Assembly (NCBI RefSeq): GCF_002214465.1 | Contig: NZ_CP015101.1 | Coordinates: 751,013-815,012, forward strand | Origin: Thermococcus barossii | Lineage (GTDB): Archaea > Methanobacteriota_B > Thermococci > Thermococcales > Thermococcaceae | DNA: 64,000 bases | Direction of reading: 5' to 3' | Shown: piece after piece, positions 36,631 through 45,675 of the stretch | Numbering within the stretch: the stretch's first letter is position 1 | Layout: every line of letters starts with the position of its first letter | Notes under the pieces: model-generated | The model's input: the letters and a program-made list of their open reading frames with translations, nothing else | The model's database searches: none | What the model was told of the DNA's origin: nothing | Translations under genes and position numbers: made by a program

Positions 36631-37553
36631 ACCCGGCTTGGAACATAGCCACAAAAGAGCTTTATACCGCAGTGAAGAGCAAGAGATTCATCGTCATCAT
36701 GGCCCTCTACCTCCTCATTTTTGGCCTCGCGGTCTACGGTATCAAGGACTACCTGATCCAGATGGGCGTCCCCAGAGTGGAATCCAACGAACTTGGCCTG
36801 TGGGGTGCCACAGGCGAGGTCTACATGACACCACTTTCAATGCTCTTCATGATAAACATGATGATCATCACCATCATAGGGGCGGTCTTGGGTGCGGCAC
36901 TGGGCGCGGATGCAATAAACAGGGAGGTAGAAACCGGAACAGCCAAAGTTCTCCTTGGTCATCCGGTTTACAGGGACGAGGTCATCAACGGCAAGTTCAT
37001 AGGCATGGGAATCCTGATAGTTCTCACCAATATCGTGGTCTATGTGGCCATTGTCGCCGTGATGCTCATGCTGGGAATTCCAATGGACGGCGACTCTCTC
37101 TTCAGGGGGTTCCTCGCGATCCTGGCGACGATGCTTTACACGCTGACTTTCCTTTCAATCGGCGTTCTGTTCTCAACGCTCTTTAAAAAGCCGGAGACTT
37201 CAATGCTCGCTGCCGTTGGTCTGGCGATATTCCTTACTGTATTCTACGGCATAGTGGTTGGAATCGTCGCGCCCAAGCTGGCCGGCCCAGAGCCCCCATG
37301 GGGGACGAGCGCCCACGATGTCTGGCAGGAAACTGTGAACACCTGGATGGCAAGGCTGCACTTTCTCAATCCAGCGCACCACTACGTCCAACTCGTTCAA
37401 TACATCTTCGGAGGCGACAAATTCCTCAACTACTACCTTCCGCTGGGCGATTCCTTCACATATGGCTTCAACAACCTGGCAATGCTACTGGTCATGCTCT
37501 TTCTGCCCTTCGCGTTCGCCTACATCAGATTCATGACCAGCGACATAAATTGA
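36627..37553 (+). CDS. ABC-2 type transporter permease (NosY-like)
   Basis: A 308-aa membrane protein with about six hydrophobic segments. The pattern of ABC-2 permeases is present: an N-terminal NIATKELYTAVKSKRFIVIMALYLLIF, then MMIITIIGAVLGAALGADAINREVETGTAKVLLGHPVYRDEVINGKF, where the GADAINREVETGTAKVLLG stretch is the coupling-helix region. It probably dimerises and pairs with the upstream ATPase. Export of a cell-envelope component or lantibiotic-type resistance are both seen in the family; neither is shown here. Confidence 0.9.
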   Translation: MNPAWNIATKELYTAVKSKRFIVIMALYLLIFGLAVYGIKDYLIQMGVPRVESNELGLWGATGEVYMTPLSMLFMINMMIITIIGAVLGAALGADAINREVETGTAKVLLGHPVYRDEVINGKFIGMGILIVLTNIVVYVAIVAVMLMLGIPMDGDSLFRGFLAILATMLYTLTFLSIGVLFSTLFKKPETSMLAAVGLAIFLTVFYGIVVGIVAPKLAGPEPPWGTSAHDVWQETVNTWMARLHFLNPAHHYVQLVQYIFGGDKFLNYYLPLGDSFTYGFNNLAMLLVMLFLPFAFAYIRFMTSDIN

Positions 37554-37589
37554 CCTCTCATTTTCATTTTAAGAAAAGGAAAACCAAAA

Positions 37590-39029
37590 TCAACCCTTGG
37601 CGACACCCATCGGGCGCATTCTCGCGACGAGCTTTGCTATCCCTGCCTGATGGACGACGCTAACCACGTTGTCCACGCTCTTGTATGCGCCCGGCGCCTC
37701 CTCGGCAACGACCCTGAGCGAGGCGGCTCTAATGTAGATACCCTGCCTCATGAGTTCGTTCCTGAGCCTGTCGCCACGATACTGCCTCGTCGCAGCCTTC
37801 CTGCTGAGCAACCTACCGGCACCGTGACAGGTTGAACCGAAGGTCTCCCTCATCGAGCCCTCCGCCCCGGCCAGGACGTAGCTCGCGGTTCCCATCGAGC
37901 CCGGAATCAGAACCGGCTGGCCAACGTCACGGTAAGCCCTTGGCACATCGGGGTGGCCGGCCGGGAATGCCCTCGTCGCCCCCTTCCTGTGAACAACGAC
38001 CTTGACTTTCTTCCCATCGACCTCGTGCTCCTCGACCTTTGCTATGTTGTGGGCGACGTCGTAGACGATGCTCATCTCCATGTCCTCCGCTTTACGCTTG
38101 AAGACCTCCTCGAAGCTCTCCCTGACCCAGTGGGTTATCATCTGCCTGTTGGCCCACGCAAAATTCGCAGCGGCCTTCATCGCGCTGAAGTACCTCTGCC
38201 CCTCCTCGGTCTGGAAGGGAACGCTGACAAGCTCGCGGTCGGGCCACGGAACCCCGTACTTCCTGTTGGCCTTCTCCATTATCCTGAGGTAGTCGCTCGC
38301 CACCTGATGGCCGAGACCCCTTGAACCGGTGTGGACCATCACAACGACCTGTCCCTTAAAGAGACCGTAGGCTTTCGCTATCTCCTCGTCAAAGATTTTA
38401 TCAACGACCTGAACCTCAAGGAAGTGGTTTCCAGAACCGAGGGAACCGAGCTGGGGTGCTCCGCGCTGCTTTGCCTTCTGGCTGACCGCGTTCGGGTCTG
38501 CACCCTCCATTCTGCCGCCTTCCTCAAGGTGTTCGAGGTCCTCCTTCCAGCCATAGCCGTTGTCAACGGCCCATTTGGCACCGTCCGCTAAGACATCATC
38601 CAGCTGGGTCCAGTGGAGCCTCACGCGTCCCTTGCTTCCAAGCCCGCTCGGCACGTTTCTGAAGAGCGTGTCCACGAGCTCCTTGATGTGGGGTCTTACC
38701 TCCTTCTCGGTCAGGTTCGTCCTTATGAGCCTGACGCCGCAGTTGATGTCGTATCCGACTCCCCCTGGACTTATGACACCCTCTTTAACGTCAAAGGCAG
38801 CTACCCCACCGATCGGGAAGCCGTAGCCCTGGTGGCCGTCGGGCATGACGATTGAGTACTTGTAGATGCCGGGGAGCATGGCTACGTTGGCCGCCTGCTC
38901 AAGCGTCCTGTCACCGCGCATCTTCTCGATGAGCTGGTCGTCAGCGTAAACCCTTCCCGGAACGCGCATTCTCTTGTCGAACTTCGGTATCTCCCAGCGT
39001 ATTTTATCTATCCTCTTCAGCGGTACCAT
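37590..39029 (-). CDS. rtcB: tRNA-splicing ligase RtcB
   Basis: A 479-aa GTP- and Mn-dependent RNA ligase joining 2',3'-cyclic phosphate and 5'-OH ends, needed for tRNA splicing. Metal and guanylylation residues lie in [36 protein letters not shown], and the histidine of [14 protein letters not shown], the site of covalent GMP. The length shows that no intein interrupts it, unlike some Pyrococcus orthologues. GGAGGTG precedes the ATG, with a TATA-like GCTTAAAATAAC upstream. Its activator archease is encoded 1.5 kb upstream on the same strand. Confidence 0.97.
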   Translation of the reverse strand: MVPLKRIDKIRWEIPKFDKRMRVPGRVYADDQLIEKMRGDRTLEQAANVAMLPGIYKYSIVMPDGHQGYGFPIGGVAAFDVKEGVISPGGVGYDINCGVRLIRTNLTEKEVRPHIKELVDTLFRNVPSGLGSKGRVRLHWTQLDDVLADGAKWAVDNGYGWKEDLEHLEEGGRMEGADPNAVSQKAKQRGAPQLGSLGSGNHFLEVQVVDKIFDEEIAKAYGLFKGQVVVMVHTGSRGLGHQVASDYLRIMEKANRKYGVPWPDRELVSVPFQTEEGQRYFSAMKAAANFAWANRQMITHWVRESFEEVFKRKAEDMEMSIVYDVAHNIAKVEEHEVDGKKVKVVVHRKGATRAFPAGHPDVPRAYRDVGQPVLIPGSMGTASYVLAGAEGSMRETFGSTCHGAGRLLSRKAATRQYRGDRLRNELMRQGIYIRAASLRVVAEEAPGAYKSVDNVVSVVHQAGIAKLVARMRPMGVAKG

Positions 39030-39089
39030 TCTCCCACCTCCGTTTTAGATTACCCTAACGTTATTTTAAGCTTTCGCGGGACGGAGCCA

Positions 39090-39539
39090 TCACTCAAGTT
39101 TCAGCCTTCTCTCCTTTGGCACGTAATTGATAAGCCTGCCCTCCTTGGCCTTGGCGGAGCCGAGGTAGTAGGAGCGCCACTTTAAGATTACCCAGCCGTT
39201 GAGTGCTTTGTCATAGATCTCGACGCTCTCACCAGCGAGATAACGCTTGGCCCCCTCATCGTCCAGCTCGATGACGTTCTTCGTCGCCTTTGGCCCGACG
39301 AGAAAGGCCCCCTCGATGCTGAGCCTTATCCCGTCGCTCTCCACCCTGCCGAAGTAGACCCCGTTCCTGTCCGGCCCGCTGAGGTTGAGGGCACAGGGCT
39401 TCCAGGCGTAGACCTTGTGGTAGCGCCCCCTGATCTCGTACATCAGCTCCGGTGCGTAGCCGTAGCTCTCCATGAGGAGCCTTTTGACGAGCTCGGCATC
39501 CGAGGTTTTCCCTATCTTGCTCCTCGGGTTCTCAGTCAT
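39090..39539 (-). CDS. PUA-like RNA-binding protein linked to Trm4
   Basis: A 149-aa protein resembling the stand-alone PUA-type domain found next to NOL1/NOP2/Fmu methyltransferases. Seen: ALNLSGPDRNGVYFGRVESDGIRLSIEGAFLVG and the terminal GWVILKWRSYYLGSAKAKEGRLINYVPKERRLK. The ATG at 39539 overlaps the trm4 stop, with GGTGATG inside the end of trm4 as ribosome binding site. It probably helps Trm4 or another enzyme bind structured RNA (inference). Confidence 0.78.
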   Translation of the reverse strand: MTENPRSKIGKTSDAELVKRLLMESYGYAPELMYEIRGRYHKVYAWKPCALNLSGPDRNGVYFGRVESDGIRLSIEGAFLVGPKATKNVIELDDEGAKRYLAGESVEIYDKALNGWVILKWRSYYLGSAKAKEGRLINYVPKERRLKLE

Positions 39540-40470
39540 CGGCATCACCCGGCTTCACGATTTTCGCTATGAAGAAGGCCTCTGTGTCGTTGTCGTTGGG
39601 GTGTATGCGGAGGGCTTTCTTCAGCTCCTCCGAGTAAACCCTGCCCTCCCACTCTAAAACAGGCTCGCTGGTCTTCACCGGCAGGTTTATGCGCTCAAGC
39701 CTCGCGTCCGTCTTCCTGAGGAGGTAATCAACGACCTCCTCATTCTCAAGGGGGTCTATCGTACAGGTGGAGTAGACAAGCGTTCCACCGGGCTTGAGGG
39801 CCTGATAAGCCGCCAAAATTAGCCTCTTCTGGATGTTCATGTACTTGATGACGCCCCTGAGCCTCCACTCTTCTAGGAACTTCAGCCTCTTCCTTATCAT
39901 TCCAACCGATGAGCACGGTGCGTCGAGCAGAACCCTGTCGAAGGTGTTCTCGAAGCGGGCGAAGTAGGCGCCGTCCTTGGTGGTAACGCGAGTGTTGAGA
40001 ACGCCCATCCTGTTGAGGTTCGCTATGAGGACGTTGGCCCTGCTGAGCTTCGGGTCGTTGGCTATCACACAGCCCTCGTTCTCCATGTACTGGGCTATCT
40101 GGCCGGTCTTCGAGCCAGGTGCAGCTGCCATGTCCAGAACCAGCTCGCCAGGTTTGGGTTCAAGGACTATGGGGGGAATCATCGAACTCGCTTCCTGGCC
40201 AAACACCAGGCCCAAACTGTGCTCCGGAACCTTTGCGAGGTTGTCAACGTTTATGAAAAAACCCTCCCGAACCCACGGAATTTGCTTCAACTCAAACTCT
40301 TCCTTCAGGCGCTCTACCACAACTTCAAGAGGGGCCTTCAGCGTGTTCACCCTTATACTCTGTCTCAGTGGCCTGACTATGAACTCCCAGAATTCATCCG
40401 TGTCTTCAAGTTTCGAGTACCTCTCATAAAACTCCGGGTTTGCTTCTCTAATCCTGTCCCTCGCGCTCAT
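39532..40470 (-). CDS. trm4: tRNA (cytosine-5-)-methyltransferase Trm4 (NSUN family)
   Basis: A 312-aa m5C methyltransferase. SAM-binding LVLDMAAAPGSKTGQIAQYM (motif I), motif IV LLDAPCSSVGMIRKR, and motif VI VYSTCTIDPLENEEVVDYL with the two functional cysteines. The N-terminal region (RQSIRVNTLKAPLEVVVERL) is the RRM-like part. The Pyrococcus abyssi orthologue methylates several tRNA cytosines and is made more specific by archease, encoded just upstream here with a 9-bp gap. Confidence 0.93.
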   Translation of the reverse strand: MSARDRIREANPEFYERYSKLEDTDEFWEFIVRPLRQSIRVNTLKAPLEVVVERLKEEFELKQIPWVREGFFINVDNLAKVPEHSLGLVFGQEASSMIPPIVLEPKPGELVLDMAAAPGSKTGQIAQYMENEGCVIANDPKLSRANVLIANLNRMGVLNTRVTTKDGAYFARFENTFDRVLLDAPCSSVGMIRKRLKFLEEWRLRGVIKYMNIQKRLILAAYQALKPGGTLVYSTCTIDPLENEEVVDYLLRKTDARLERINLPVKTSEPVLEWEGRVYSEELKKALRIHPNDNDTEAFFIAKIVKPGDADD

Positions 40471-40479
40471 GTAACCACC

Positions 40480-40908
40480 TCATATGTCCGGCACGAGCTG
40501 GGCCATCCATCTCCCGTCGGGCAGCTGTTCGATTTTCATTTCGTGGTAGGTTATCGCCTTCACTTCCTCCTTCGGCCCGTGCTTTTCGTAGTCCAGAACT
40601 TCACCGCAGGCCTTCGCCCTGAGCCGGTATCCCTCGACACTTTTTTCTATCTCGACTTCAACGTCCCCAAAGACCAGGCCCTCCACATCATGGAGCACCA
40701 GCAACTCCTCAAGGAAGGAGTAGAGAAGAGCCTCTAGGTCTTCCTCTTCAACTTCAACCTCCCTGCATTCTCTTGTCTCCACTTTCCTTACGTCAACCAT
40801 GACATCGAAGAGAGCCAGAGCAACGGCCTCGAAGGCCTCCTCCAGAGTTGAGCCGTATCCCCTAATTCCAACATCGGCCGTGTGGTCGTAGTGTTCCCAG
40901 GTTCTCAT
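40480..40908 (-). CDS. Archease
   Basis: A 142-aa protein of the archease family. [30 protein letters not shown] at the N-terminus includes the conserved HTADVG, and the C-terminal [25 protein letters not shown] ends in the typical acidic tail that binds metal. Archease prevents Trm4 aggregation and increases its specificity, and accelerates RtcB guanylylation and turnover; both partners are on the same strand downstream. The ATG at 40908 is preferred over a GTG nine bases upstream because GGGGGTGA then lies at correct spacing. Confidence 0.95.
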   Translation of the reverse strand: MRTWEHYDHTADVGIRGYGSTLEEAFEAVALALFDVMVDVRKVETRECREVEVEEEDLEALLYSFLEELLVLHDVEGLVFGDVEVEIEKSVEGYRLRAKACGEVLDYEKHGPKEEVKAITYHEMKIEQLPDGRWMAQLVPDI

Positions 40909-41088
40909 TTCGCTCACCCCCTAAATCCCTCTCTCACAATGATCAATCATCTCCCACCATCTCCGAACCTTAACGGGTTTAAAGGACAAATCCACTCATG
41001 TACATCCTATTCTCCCTCCGTCTCTTAATAAACCCAACCATCGAAACCGTTAATTAGACCTCCGCCCAAGGGCCATGGGTGGTGTGGC

Positions 41089-41946
41089 ATGAGGGAGATA
41101 ACACCTCGAAAAATAATCGAGATGAAGGGCAGGGAAAGGATAGCGATGGTAACAGCTTACGATTATCCCTCGGCGCTCATAGCCGACAGAGCAGGTATGG
41201 ACATCATCTTCATCGGCGATTCCCTGGGGATGGTCGTCTACGGAGAAGAAAACACCTTAAACGTTACAATGGACCAGATGGTCTTCCACACGCGGGCGGT
41301 TTCCAGAGCGGTGAAGAGGGCGCTCGTTCTCGCTGACATGCCCTTCGGGAGCTACGAGATAGACACCGACGATGCCCTTAGAAACGCGGTAAGGCTTATC
41401 CAGGCCGGTGCAGATGCCGTGAAAATCGAGGGCGGCTACGACCACCGAAAGCTCGTGAAGAAGCTGGTTCGCATGGGTATTCCCGTCATGGGGCACACCG
41501 GCCTGACCCCCCAGCGTTACCTCCGCCTCGGTGGATACCGGCTGATGGGGGAAACCGAGGAGGAGATTGAGGAAATCCTCCGCGATGCAAAGGCTCTGGA
41601 AAAAGCCGGAGCTTTTGCAGTCGTTATCGAGTTCACGCTCGCTGACGTTGCGAAGCTGGTGACCGAAGAGGTCTCAATCCCTACGATAGGAATTGGGGCC
41701 GGGCCTTACGTTGACGGCCAGGTCCTCGTATGGCACGACCTCCTGGGGATCTATGAGAATATCCCACCATTCGTCAAGAAGTACGCGGACATAGGCGGCA
41801 TGATAAGGCTGGCACTTGAAAACTACCGCGAGGAGGTAAAGAACGGCGCGTTCCCGGCGAGGGACCACTACTGGGAGTTCCTCGACAAGGACGACTTTCG
41901 GAGAAAAGCGGAGAGAGCCCTCGAAAGGCTCGGAGAGGATGAATAG
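41089..41946 (+). CDS. panB: 3-methyl-2-oxobutanoate hydroxymethyltransferase PanB
   Basis: A 285-aa TIM-barrel enzyme making ketopantoate for CoA synthesis. Motifs: [55 protein letters not shown], and [32 protein letters not shown] site precedes the ATG. Followed immediately by a glycosyltransferase gene starting at the next base; a functional link between the two is not obvious. CoA feedback control has been reported on the Thermococcus pathway at the ketopantoate reductase step, not here. Confidence 0.96.
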   Translation: MREITPRKIIEMKGRERIAMVTAYDYPSALIADRAGMDIIFIGDSLGMVVYGEENTLNVTMDQMVFHTRAVSRAVKRALVLADMPFGSYEIDTDDALRNAVRLIQAGADAVKIEGGYDHRKLVKKLVRMGIPVMGHTGLTPQRYLRLGGYRLMGETEEEIEEILRDAKALEKAGAFAVVIEFTLADVAKLVTEEVSIPTIGIGAGPYVDGQVLVWHDLLGIYENIPPFVKKYADIGGMIRLALENYREEVKNGAFPARDHYWEFLDKDDFRRKAERALERLGEDE

Positions 41947-42615
41947 ATGCTGAAAGGTAGGAAAATCACGGTCATTATACCCGCGTACAATGAGGAGAAA
42001 AGACTCCCGGAGGTTCTCAGGAGGATTCCGGACTTCGTTGATGAGGTTATCGTCGTGGATGACGGCTCATGCGACGGGACTTGGGGGGTTGCCCTGAAAT
42101 TCTCAGAGAGGGACGGGAGAATACGGGCTATCCGGCTTGATAGGAACTGTGGCAAGGGCTGTGCAATGCGAGAGGGCATAAAGCACGCCACGGGCGATGT
42201 TGTAATCTTCATGGATGCAGACGGTCAGCACAGGCCTGAAGAGATAGCAAAGCTCGTCGAGCCAATACTAGCCGGCGAGGCAGATCTTGTCATAGGGGCG
42301 AGGAAGGTCGAGGAAGCCGGGAAGAGGCCCCTTCACCGAAGGCTCAGCAACATAATAACAACGCGCCTCATCCGCCTCAAACTGCGGCAGTATGTCTACG
42401 ACACCCAGAGCGGGTTCAGGGCCTTCAGAAGGGAATTTCTTCCCGAAGTAGAGAGCGACCGCTATGAGGTCGAGACGGAGATGTTGATAAAGGCCGCCAA
42501 GAAGGGGGCACGGATAAAGGAAGTGCCGGTGAGCATGATATACGACCCCTCGCGGGAGGGGCGCTTCGGCCCAAAGGATGTCCTCCGATTCATTAAAGCG
42601 CTGTTCCGGTTCTAA
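41947..42615 (+). CDS. Family 2 glycosyltransferase (dolichyl-phosphate sugar synthase-like)
   Basis: A 222-aa GT-A enzyme without a membrane segment. VTVIIPAYNEEKRLPEVL-type start (ITVIIPAYNEEKRLP), VIVVDDGSCDGTWGVA, NCGKGCAMREGIKHATGDVVIFMDADGQHRPEEI and DTQSGFRAFRREFLPE fit dolichyl-phosphate mannose/glucose synthases. It would charge the lipid carrier for N-glycosylation or envelope glycans; sugar identity is unknown. The ATG directly follows the panB stop. The end overlaps the convergent DMT transporter by 23 bp. Confidence 0.88.
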   Translation: MLKGRKITVIIPAYNEEKRLPEVLRRIPDFVDEVIVVDDGSCDGTWGVALKFSERDGRIRAIRLDRNCGKGCAMREGIKHATGDVVIFMDADGQHRPEEIAKLVEPILAGEADLVIGARKVEEAGKRPLHRRLSNIITTRLIRLKLRQYVYDTQSGFRAFRREFLPEVESDRYEVETEMLIKAAKKGARIKEVPVSMIYDPSREGRFGPKDVLRFIKALFRF

Positions 42616-43447
42616 GTTCACTTTTTGTCCTCACCGCACCGAGAGTTCCCAAGGTTATCAGGATAAAACCCACCGCATGGTAGAGTGTGAAACTCTCGCC
42701 GAGCATTATACTGAGACCTATGGCAACAGCTGGGGCGGGTGTTATTATCGCGGTGGCCTTTGAGAGGTTTATGAGCTTTATCGAACGGTACCAGACCAGC
42801 TGGCCAACGGCTATCACCAAGCCTTCGGCAATAACAAAGCGGGAGAACTCAAGACCTGTGGCGACCGCCAGTGGAAGGAGCAGAAGAAATCCGAAGGTGT
42901 TTCTCAGGGCCGCTATCGTGGGCGGGCTGTAGGGCAGTTTCTTGGCTATAACGTGACCAAGTTGCCAGAAGAGAGGGACCAGGAGAAGCAGGAAATCCCC
43001 GAGATGGAGCTCCATTGAACGTCCTTGAAGTATCACGACCACCAATCCAGCCAGTATGGCGGCAGAGTAACCAATCAGTCTCCGCGTTATTTTCTCCCCG
43101 AGAAAGAGCCATGAGAGGAAGAACGAGAAGAGCACCTCACTTCGCGTTATCAATGCCGCGTTTATTGCTGTACTCATCCGCGCACCAAAGGAATATGCCA
43201 GGTAAGCTAGTGCCGTTCCGAAGAGACCCATAAGGAAGGCCTTCTTCAGCCCGCTTCTCTCTTTCTCAATCTCTTTCCACCCACCGCTCCAGAGAAGGCT
43301 TCCCCAGAGGAAACCCGATGCCACGAGGGCGGAGAAGGCGGCAAAGCTTATGGGATTTGAGGGGTTGGACTTTATCACAACCGGTTCAAGACCATAGATG
43401 AATGTTCCGGCGACTGCAAAGAGCGCCCCCAGGGTTTCACGTCTCAT
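42593..43447 (-). CDS. EamA/DMT-family transporter
   Basis: A 284-aa membrane protein with about ten hydrophobic segments in two EamA halves: residues 8-135 (AVAGTFIYGLEPVV to FLSWLFLGEKITRRLIG) and 150-280 (ITPAPAVAIGLSIMLGESFTLYHAVGFILITLG). Members export amino acids or other metabolites. GAGGAGGAAGC is the ribosome binding site for the ATG at 43447; the upstream in-frame extension to 43606 has no membrane character and is left out. Confidence 0.87.
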   Translation of the reverse strand: MRRETLGALFAVAGTFIYGLEPVVIKSNPSNPISFAAFSALVASGFLWGSLLWSGGWKEIEKERSGLKKAFLMGLFGTALAYLAYSFGARMSTAINAALITRSEVLFSFFLSWLFLGEKITRRLIGYSAAILAGLVVVILQGRSMELHLGDFLLLLVPLFWQLGHVIAKKLPYSPPTIAALRNTFGFLLLLPLAVATGLEFSRFVIAEGLVIAVGQLVWYRSIKLINLSKATAIITPAPAVAIGLSIMLGESFTLYHAVGFILITLGTLGAVRTKSELRTGTAL

Positions 43448-43547
43448 GCTTCCTCCTCTGGCATTCATCTTAAAAAATCCTCGTAAAAATCTTCGGGTTT
43501 GACGCAGATTTCTATAGCCAATCAGAGCGCGAGTAAGGCTTCTCCAT

Positions 43548-43568
43548 ATCTTGGATTTTGTCCAAGAT
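43548..43568. repeat. Perfect inverted repeat in an AT-rich intergenic region
   Basis: ATCTTGGA-TTTTG-TCCAAGAT gives an 8-bp perfect stem with a 5-nt loop, within the 233-bp AT-richer gap between the DMT transporter and the small membrane protein gene. The rest of the gap holds the plus-strand TATA box GATTTAAATAC (about 43638-43648) and an A-rich tract at 43607-43630. The repeat may be an operator or a transcript hairpin. Confidence 0.5.
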
Positions 43569-43680
43569 GGTGGGCAGACTCCAGATTGTAGGGACATACG
43601 TAACAAAAAAAAATAAAATTAAAACTTAAAGTCACAAGATTTAAATACTGCAATAACAAGATTATAATGGGTGAATTTGG

Positions 43681-44112
43681 GTGGCGGCGATAACTATGGG
43701 GCCCCTCACGATAAAGAGGATAGAAGCGCTCGGATTCACAGTTCTAATCGTTGGTGCAATCCTCCTAGCCGCCACCCTGTGGGGAGTCTCATACAGGTTC
43801 CAGGAGAATATCGTAATACCCACTGACGGGTACTACGCATACAAGCTGGACGGTTATGAGTGGAGCGTGATACAGTTCTCCGTGAAGTCGGATAAGCCGG
43901 TGACTGTGTGCATAACAGATGACGTAGGCCTTAGAATTATTAAATCGGGCGATGGGGCGTTGTGTCTATTCAAGGTAGACGGTACCACGAAAATTGATAA
44001 AATCTGGCGGTTCCCGAAGAACGGCCCTCTCTACATGGTGATAATCCCCGACTCACGCGGTGGCCCCGTTTCGATTTCCCTTCGCTTGAAGGGTGGCCTG
44101 ATTCTGTGGTGA
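43681..44112 (+). CDS. Hypothetical single-span membrane protein
   Basis: A 143-aa protein: one N-terminal hydrophobic segment (about residues 16-36, ALGFTVLIVGAILLAATLWG), then a predicted extracytoplasmic beta domain (YAYKLDGYEWSVIQFSVKSDKPVTVCIT, LYMVIIPDSRGGPVSISLRLKGG). This layout resembles small archaeal proteins with an emp24-like beta sandwich, but no family is claimed. GTG at 43681 has GGGTGA at good spacing; the ATG at 43696 is the alternative. AT-rich upstream DNA contrasts with neighbours. Confidence 0.65.
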   Translation: MAAITMGPLTIKRIEALGFTVLIVGAILLAATLWGVSYRFQENIVIPTDGYYAYKLDGYEWSVIQFSVKSDKPVTVCITDDVGLRIIKSGDGALCLFKVDGTTKIDKIWRFPKNGPLYMVIIPDSRGGPVSISLRLKGGLILW

Positions 44113-44184
44113 GTTGAAATGGACAAAACCATTCTGATGGCGCTTTCACTTGAAAACCGGCCGTTTAGAAGTGAAGGGGGATTA

Positions 44185-44261
44185 TGGAGCCGGGAGCGGG
44201 ATTTGAACCCGCGACCTGCGGATTACGAGTCCGCCGCCCTGCCGAGCTAGGCTACCCCGGC
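44185..44261 (-). tRNA. tRNA-Thr (anticodon CGT), CCA encoded
   Basis: Seventy-seven nucleotides folding as a standard tRNA. Acceptor GCCGGGG pairs with TCCCGGC (last pair G-T), D arm GCCTAGCTCGGCAGGGC, anticodon loop CTCGTAA in the stem GCGGA/TCCGC, T arm GCGGGTTCAAATCCCGC. The discriminator is U, as expected for archaeal tRNA-Thr, and CCA is encoded (44185-44187). No intron. Confidence 0.96.
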
Positions 44262-44285
44262 ACCCGATGTTAAGGTTCACGGGAA

Positions 44286-44294
44286 GTTTATAAG
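44286..44294 (-). promoter_or_regulatory. TATA box of the tRNA-Thr gene
   Basis: The minus strand reads AACTTATAAACTT, centred about 29 bp before the first tRNA base. It lies only a few bases from the end of the upstream membrane enzyme gene on the same strand. Confidence 0.75.
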
Positions 44295-44300
44295 TTTTTC

Positions 44301-45116
44301 TCAGGGGGCTGTGAGAAGTCCGTTTATAATCTCCAGCCACCTATCGGGATTGGCAGCCACTATGAGAACGATTACCGCAAGGAGGAAATTCACCACAGTT
44401 ACCTTCCGCAGGGAGGCTACCTCCAGATTGTAGATGGTCTCTGGAATCCGGGTTGTTCTCCCGTCGGTAACTTTGGATATAAAAGCGCCGAGTGCTATGC
44501 CCGCCAGAACGTCGTAGACCCAGTGGTGGCCCAGAAAGACCGTTGCGAAGGGTATCAGCGTGTTCACCAGTATAAGGGTCTTACCACCGAGCTCTTTCCT
44601 GTATCTCCAGAGGGTCGCGATGTTTATCGTTATGATTGTGTTGTGAAGGGAGGGGAGGACGAACTCCTGCCTCGTCAGGAGCGTGTTCGACGAATTGTAT
44701 CCGGGCAAGTTGTAGACTATATGGGGTGCATATATGTGGAAGATGAGATATATTGAACCTGCCACGGCGTAGGCCATCAGATAGCGAATGAACAGTTCAT
44801 CTGAGGCCTTGAGGTCTTTCTTGTAGATGAGCAGATACACAACTATAAGGGCTATGGAGCCCGAGAAGCCCAGATAGTAAACAACCGTGAAGAGCGAGTA
44901 CAGCGGGGGAATGGCCTTCGTGAACTCAACGAGGCCCACAACAAAGTCTCTGGACGTTAAGGGTAGCCTGAGGAACTCGGGGGTCACATCAACGCTCCAG
45001 CGGCCAATAATGCCGTACAGAACCCCAAAGGCTATCCACCCAAAGTAGCTGAGGAAGAACGCGTTGAGCCGCACGAGCACCTCCGGGTCCTGAAGGCGGC
45101 GCTGGAGCAGGTTCAT
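44301..45116 (-). CDS. PAP2-superfamily membrane enzyme (inositol-phosphotransferase-like)
   Basis: A 271-aa protein with about six to seven membrane spans. The catalytic pattern of PAP2_3/Aur1-like enzymes is visible: QEFVLPSLHNTIITINIATLW with the first histidine and FLGHHWVYDVLAGIALG with the second histidine and aspartate. It may act on polar lipid phosphates or transfer a phospho-alcohol during archaeal lipid synthesis. GGAGGT precedes the ATG; TATA-like GGAATTAAAGG upstream. Confidence 0.82.
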   Translation of the reverse strand: MNLLQRRLQDPEVLVRLNAFFLSYFGWIAFGVLYGIIGRWSVDVTPEFLRLPLTSRDFVVGLVEFTKAIPPLYSLFTVVYYLGFSGSIALIVVYLLIYKKDLKASDELFIRYLMAYAVAGSIYLIFHIYAPHIVYNLPGYNSSNTLLTRQEFVLPSLHNTIITINIATLWRYRKELGGKTLILVNTLIPFATVFLGHHWVYDVLAGIALGAFISKVTDGRTTRIPETIYNLEVASLRKVTVVNFLLAVIVLIVAANPDRWLEIINGLLTAP

Positions 45117-45225
45117 AACTTTTACCTCCGGGTAGTCAAACCTTTAATTCCGCATTCTTGAACACACTATCGCCTTAGACTCCAACCCTTAAAAACCTTA
45201 CACTCGAATAACCGGTGGTGAGAAC

Positions 45226-45672
45226 ATGCGGATACCAAACTATGGGGAAATAATGGCCCAAACGGTTCTTTTCGACCTCAACGGGACACTTGGAGAAAGC
45301 GGCCGTGTGGACGAGGAGACCAAACATCTCCTGGAGAGGCTTGCAGACAAGTACACGGTCGTCGTTTTGAGCGCCGACACATTTGGAACGCTGGGAGAGG
45401 AATTCAGAGGGCTTCCCGTGCGGATAGAACGGGTTTCAAACGGTGCCGAGAAGGATGAGATAGCGAGGGGTTACGAGCCCTACATAGCGGTGGGTAACGG
45501 AAACAACGACGTTGCCATGCTTGAGGGGGCAGAGCTGGCCTTCTGCGTTGTTGGGCCGGAGGGGGCAACAATTGATGCGCTCCTCGCGAGCGACGTAGTG
45601 GTAAAGGACGTTAAGGACGCAATAGCAATGCTCCTCGACGAGAGGAAGCTGATAGCGACGCTCAGAGGGTGA
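45226..45672 (+). CDS. HAD-superfamily hydrolase, soluble P-type-ATPase-like
   Basis: A 148-aa minimal HAD phosphatase without cap domain. Motif I VLFDLNGTLGESG (nucleophile Asp), motif II VVLSADTFGT, motif III/IV around KDEIARGYEPYIAVGNGNNDVAMLE and a C-terminal VVKDVKDAIAMLLD. This pattern matches COG4087 proteins that resemble the P domain of cation ATPases. Substrate unknown. GGTGGTGA sits upstream of the ATG; the next gene starts 3 bp after the stop. Confidence 0.82.
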   Translation: MRIPNYGEIMAQTVLFDLNGTLGESGRVDEETKHLLERLADKYTVVVLSADTFGTLGEEFRGLPVRIERVSNGAEKDEIARGYEPYIAVGNGNNDVAMLEGAELAFCVVGPEGATIDALLASDVVVKDVKDAIAMLLDERKLIATLRG

Positions 45673-45675
45673 ATT

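Noticed and set aside
44120-44250. Short open frame starting ATGGACAAAACC and running into the tRNA gene
   Set aside because: Most of it is the complement of tRNA-Thr; typical chance frame over a tRNA.
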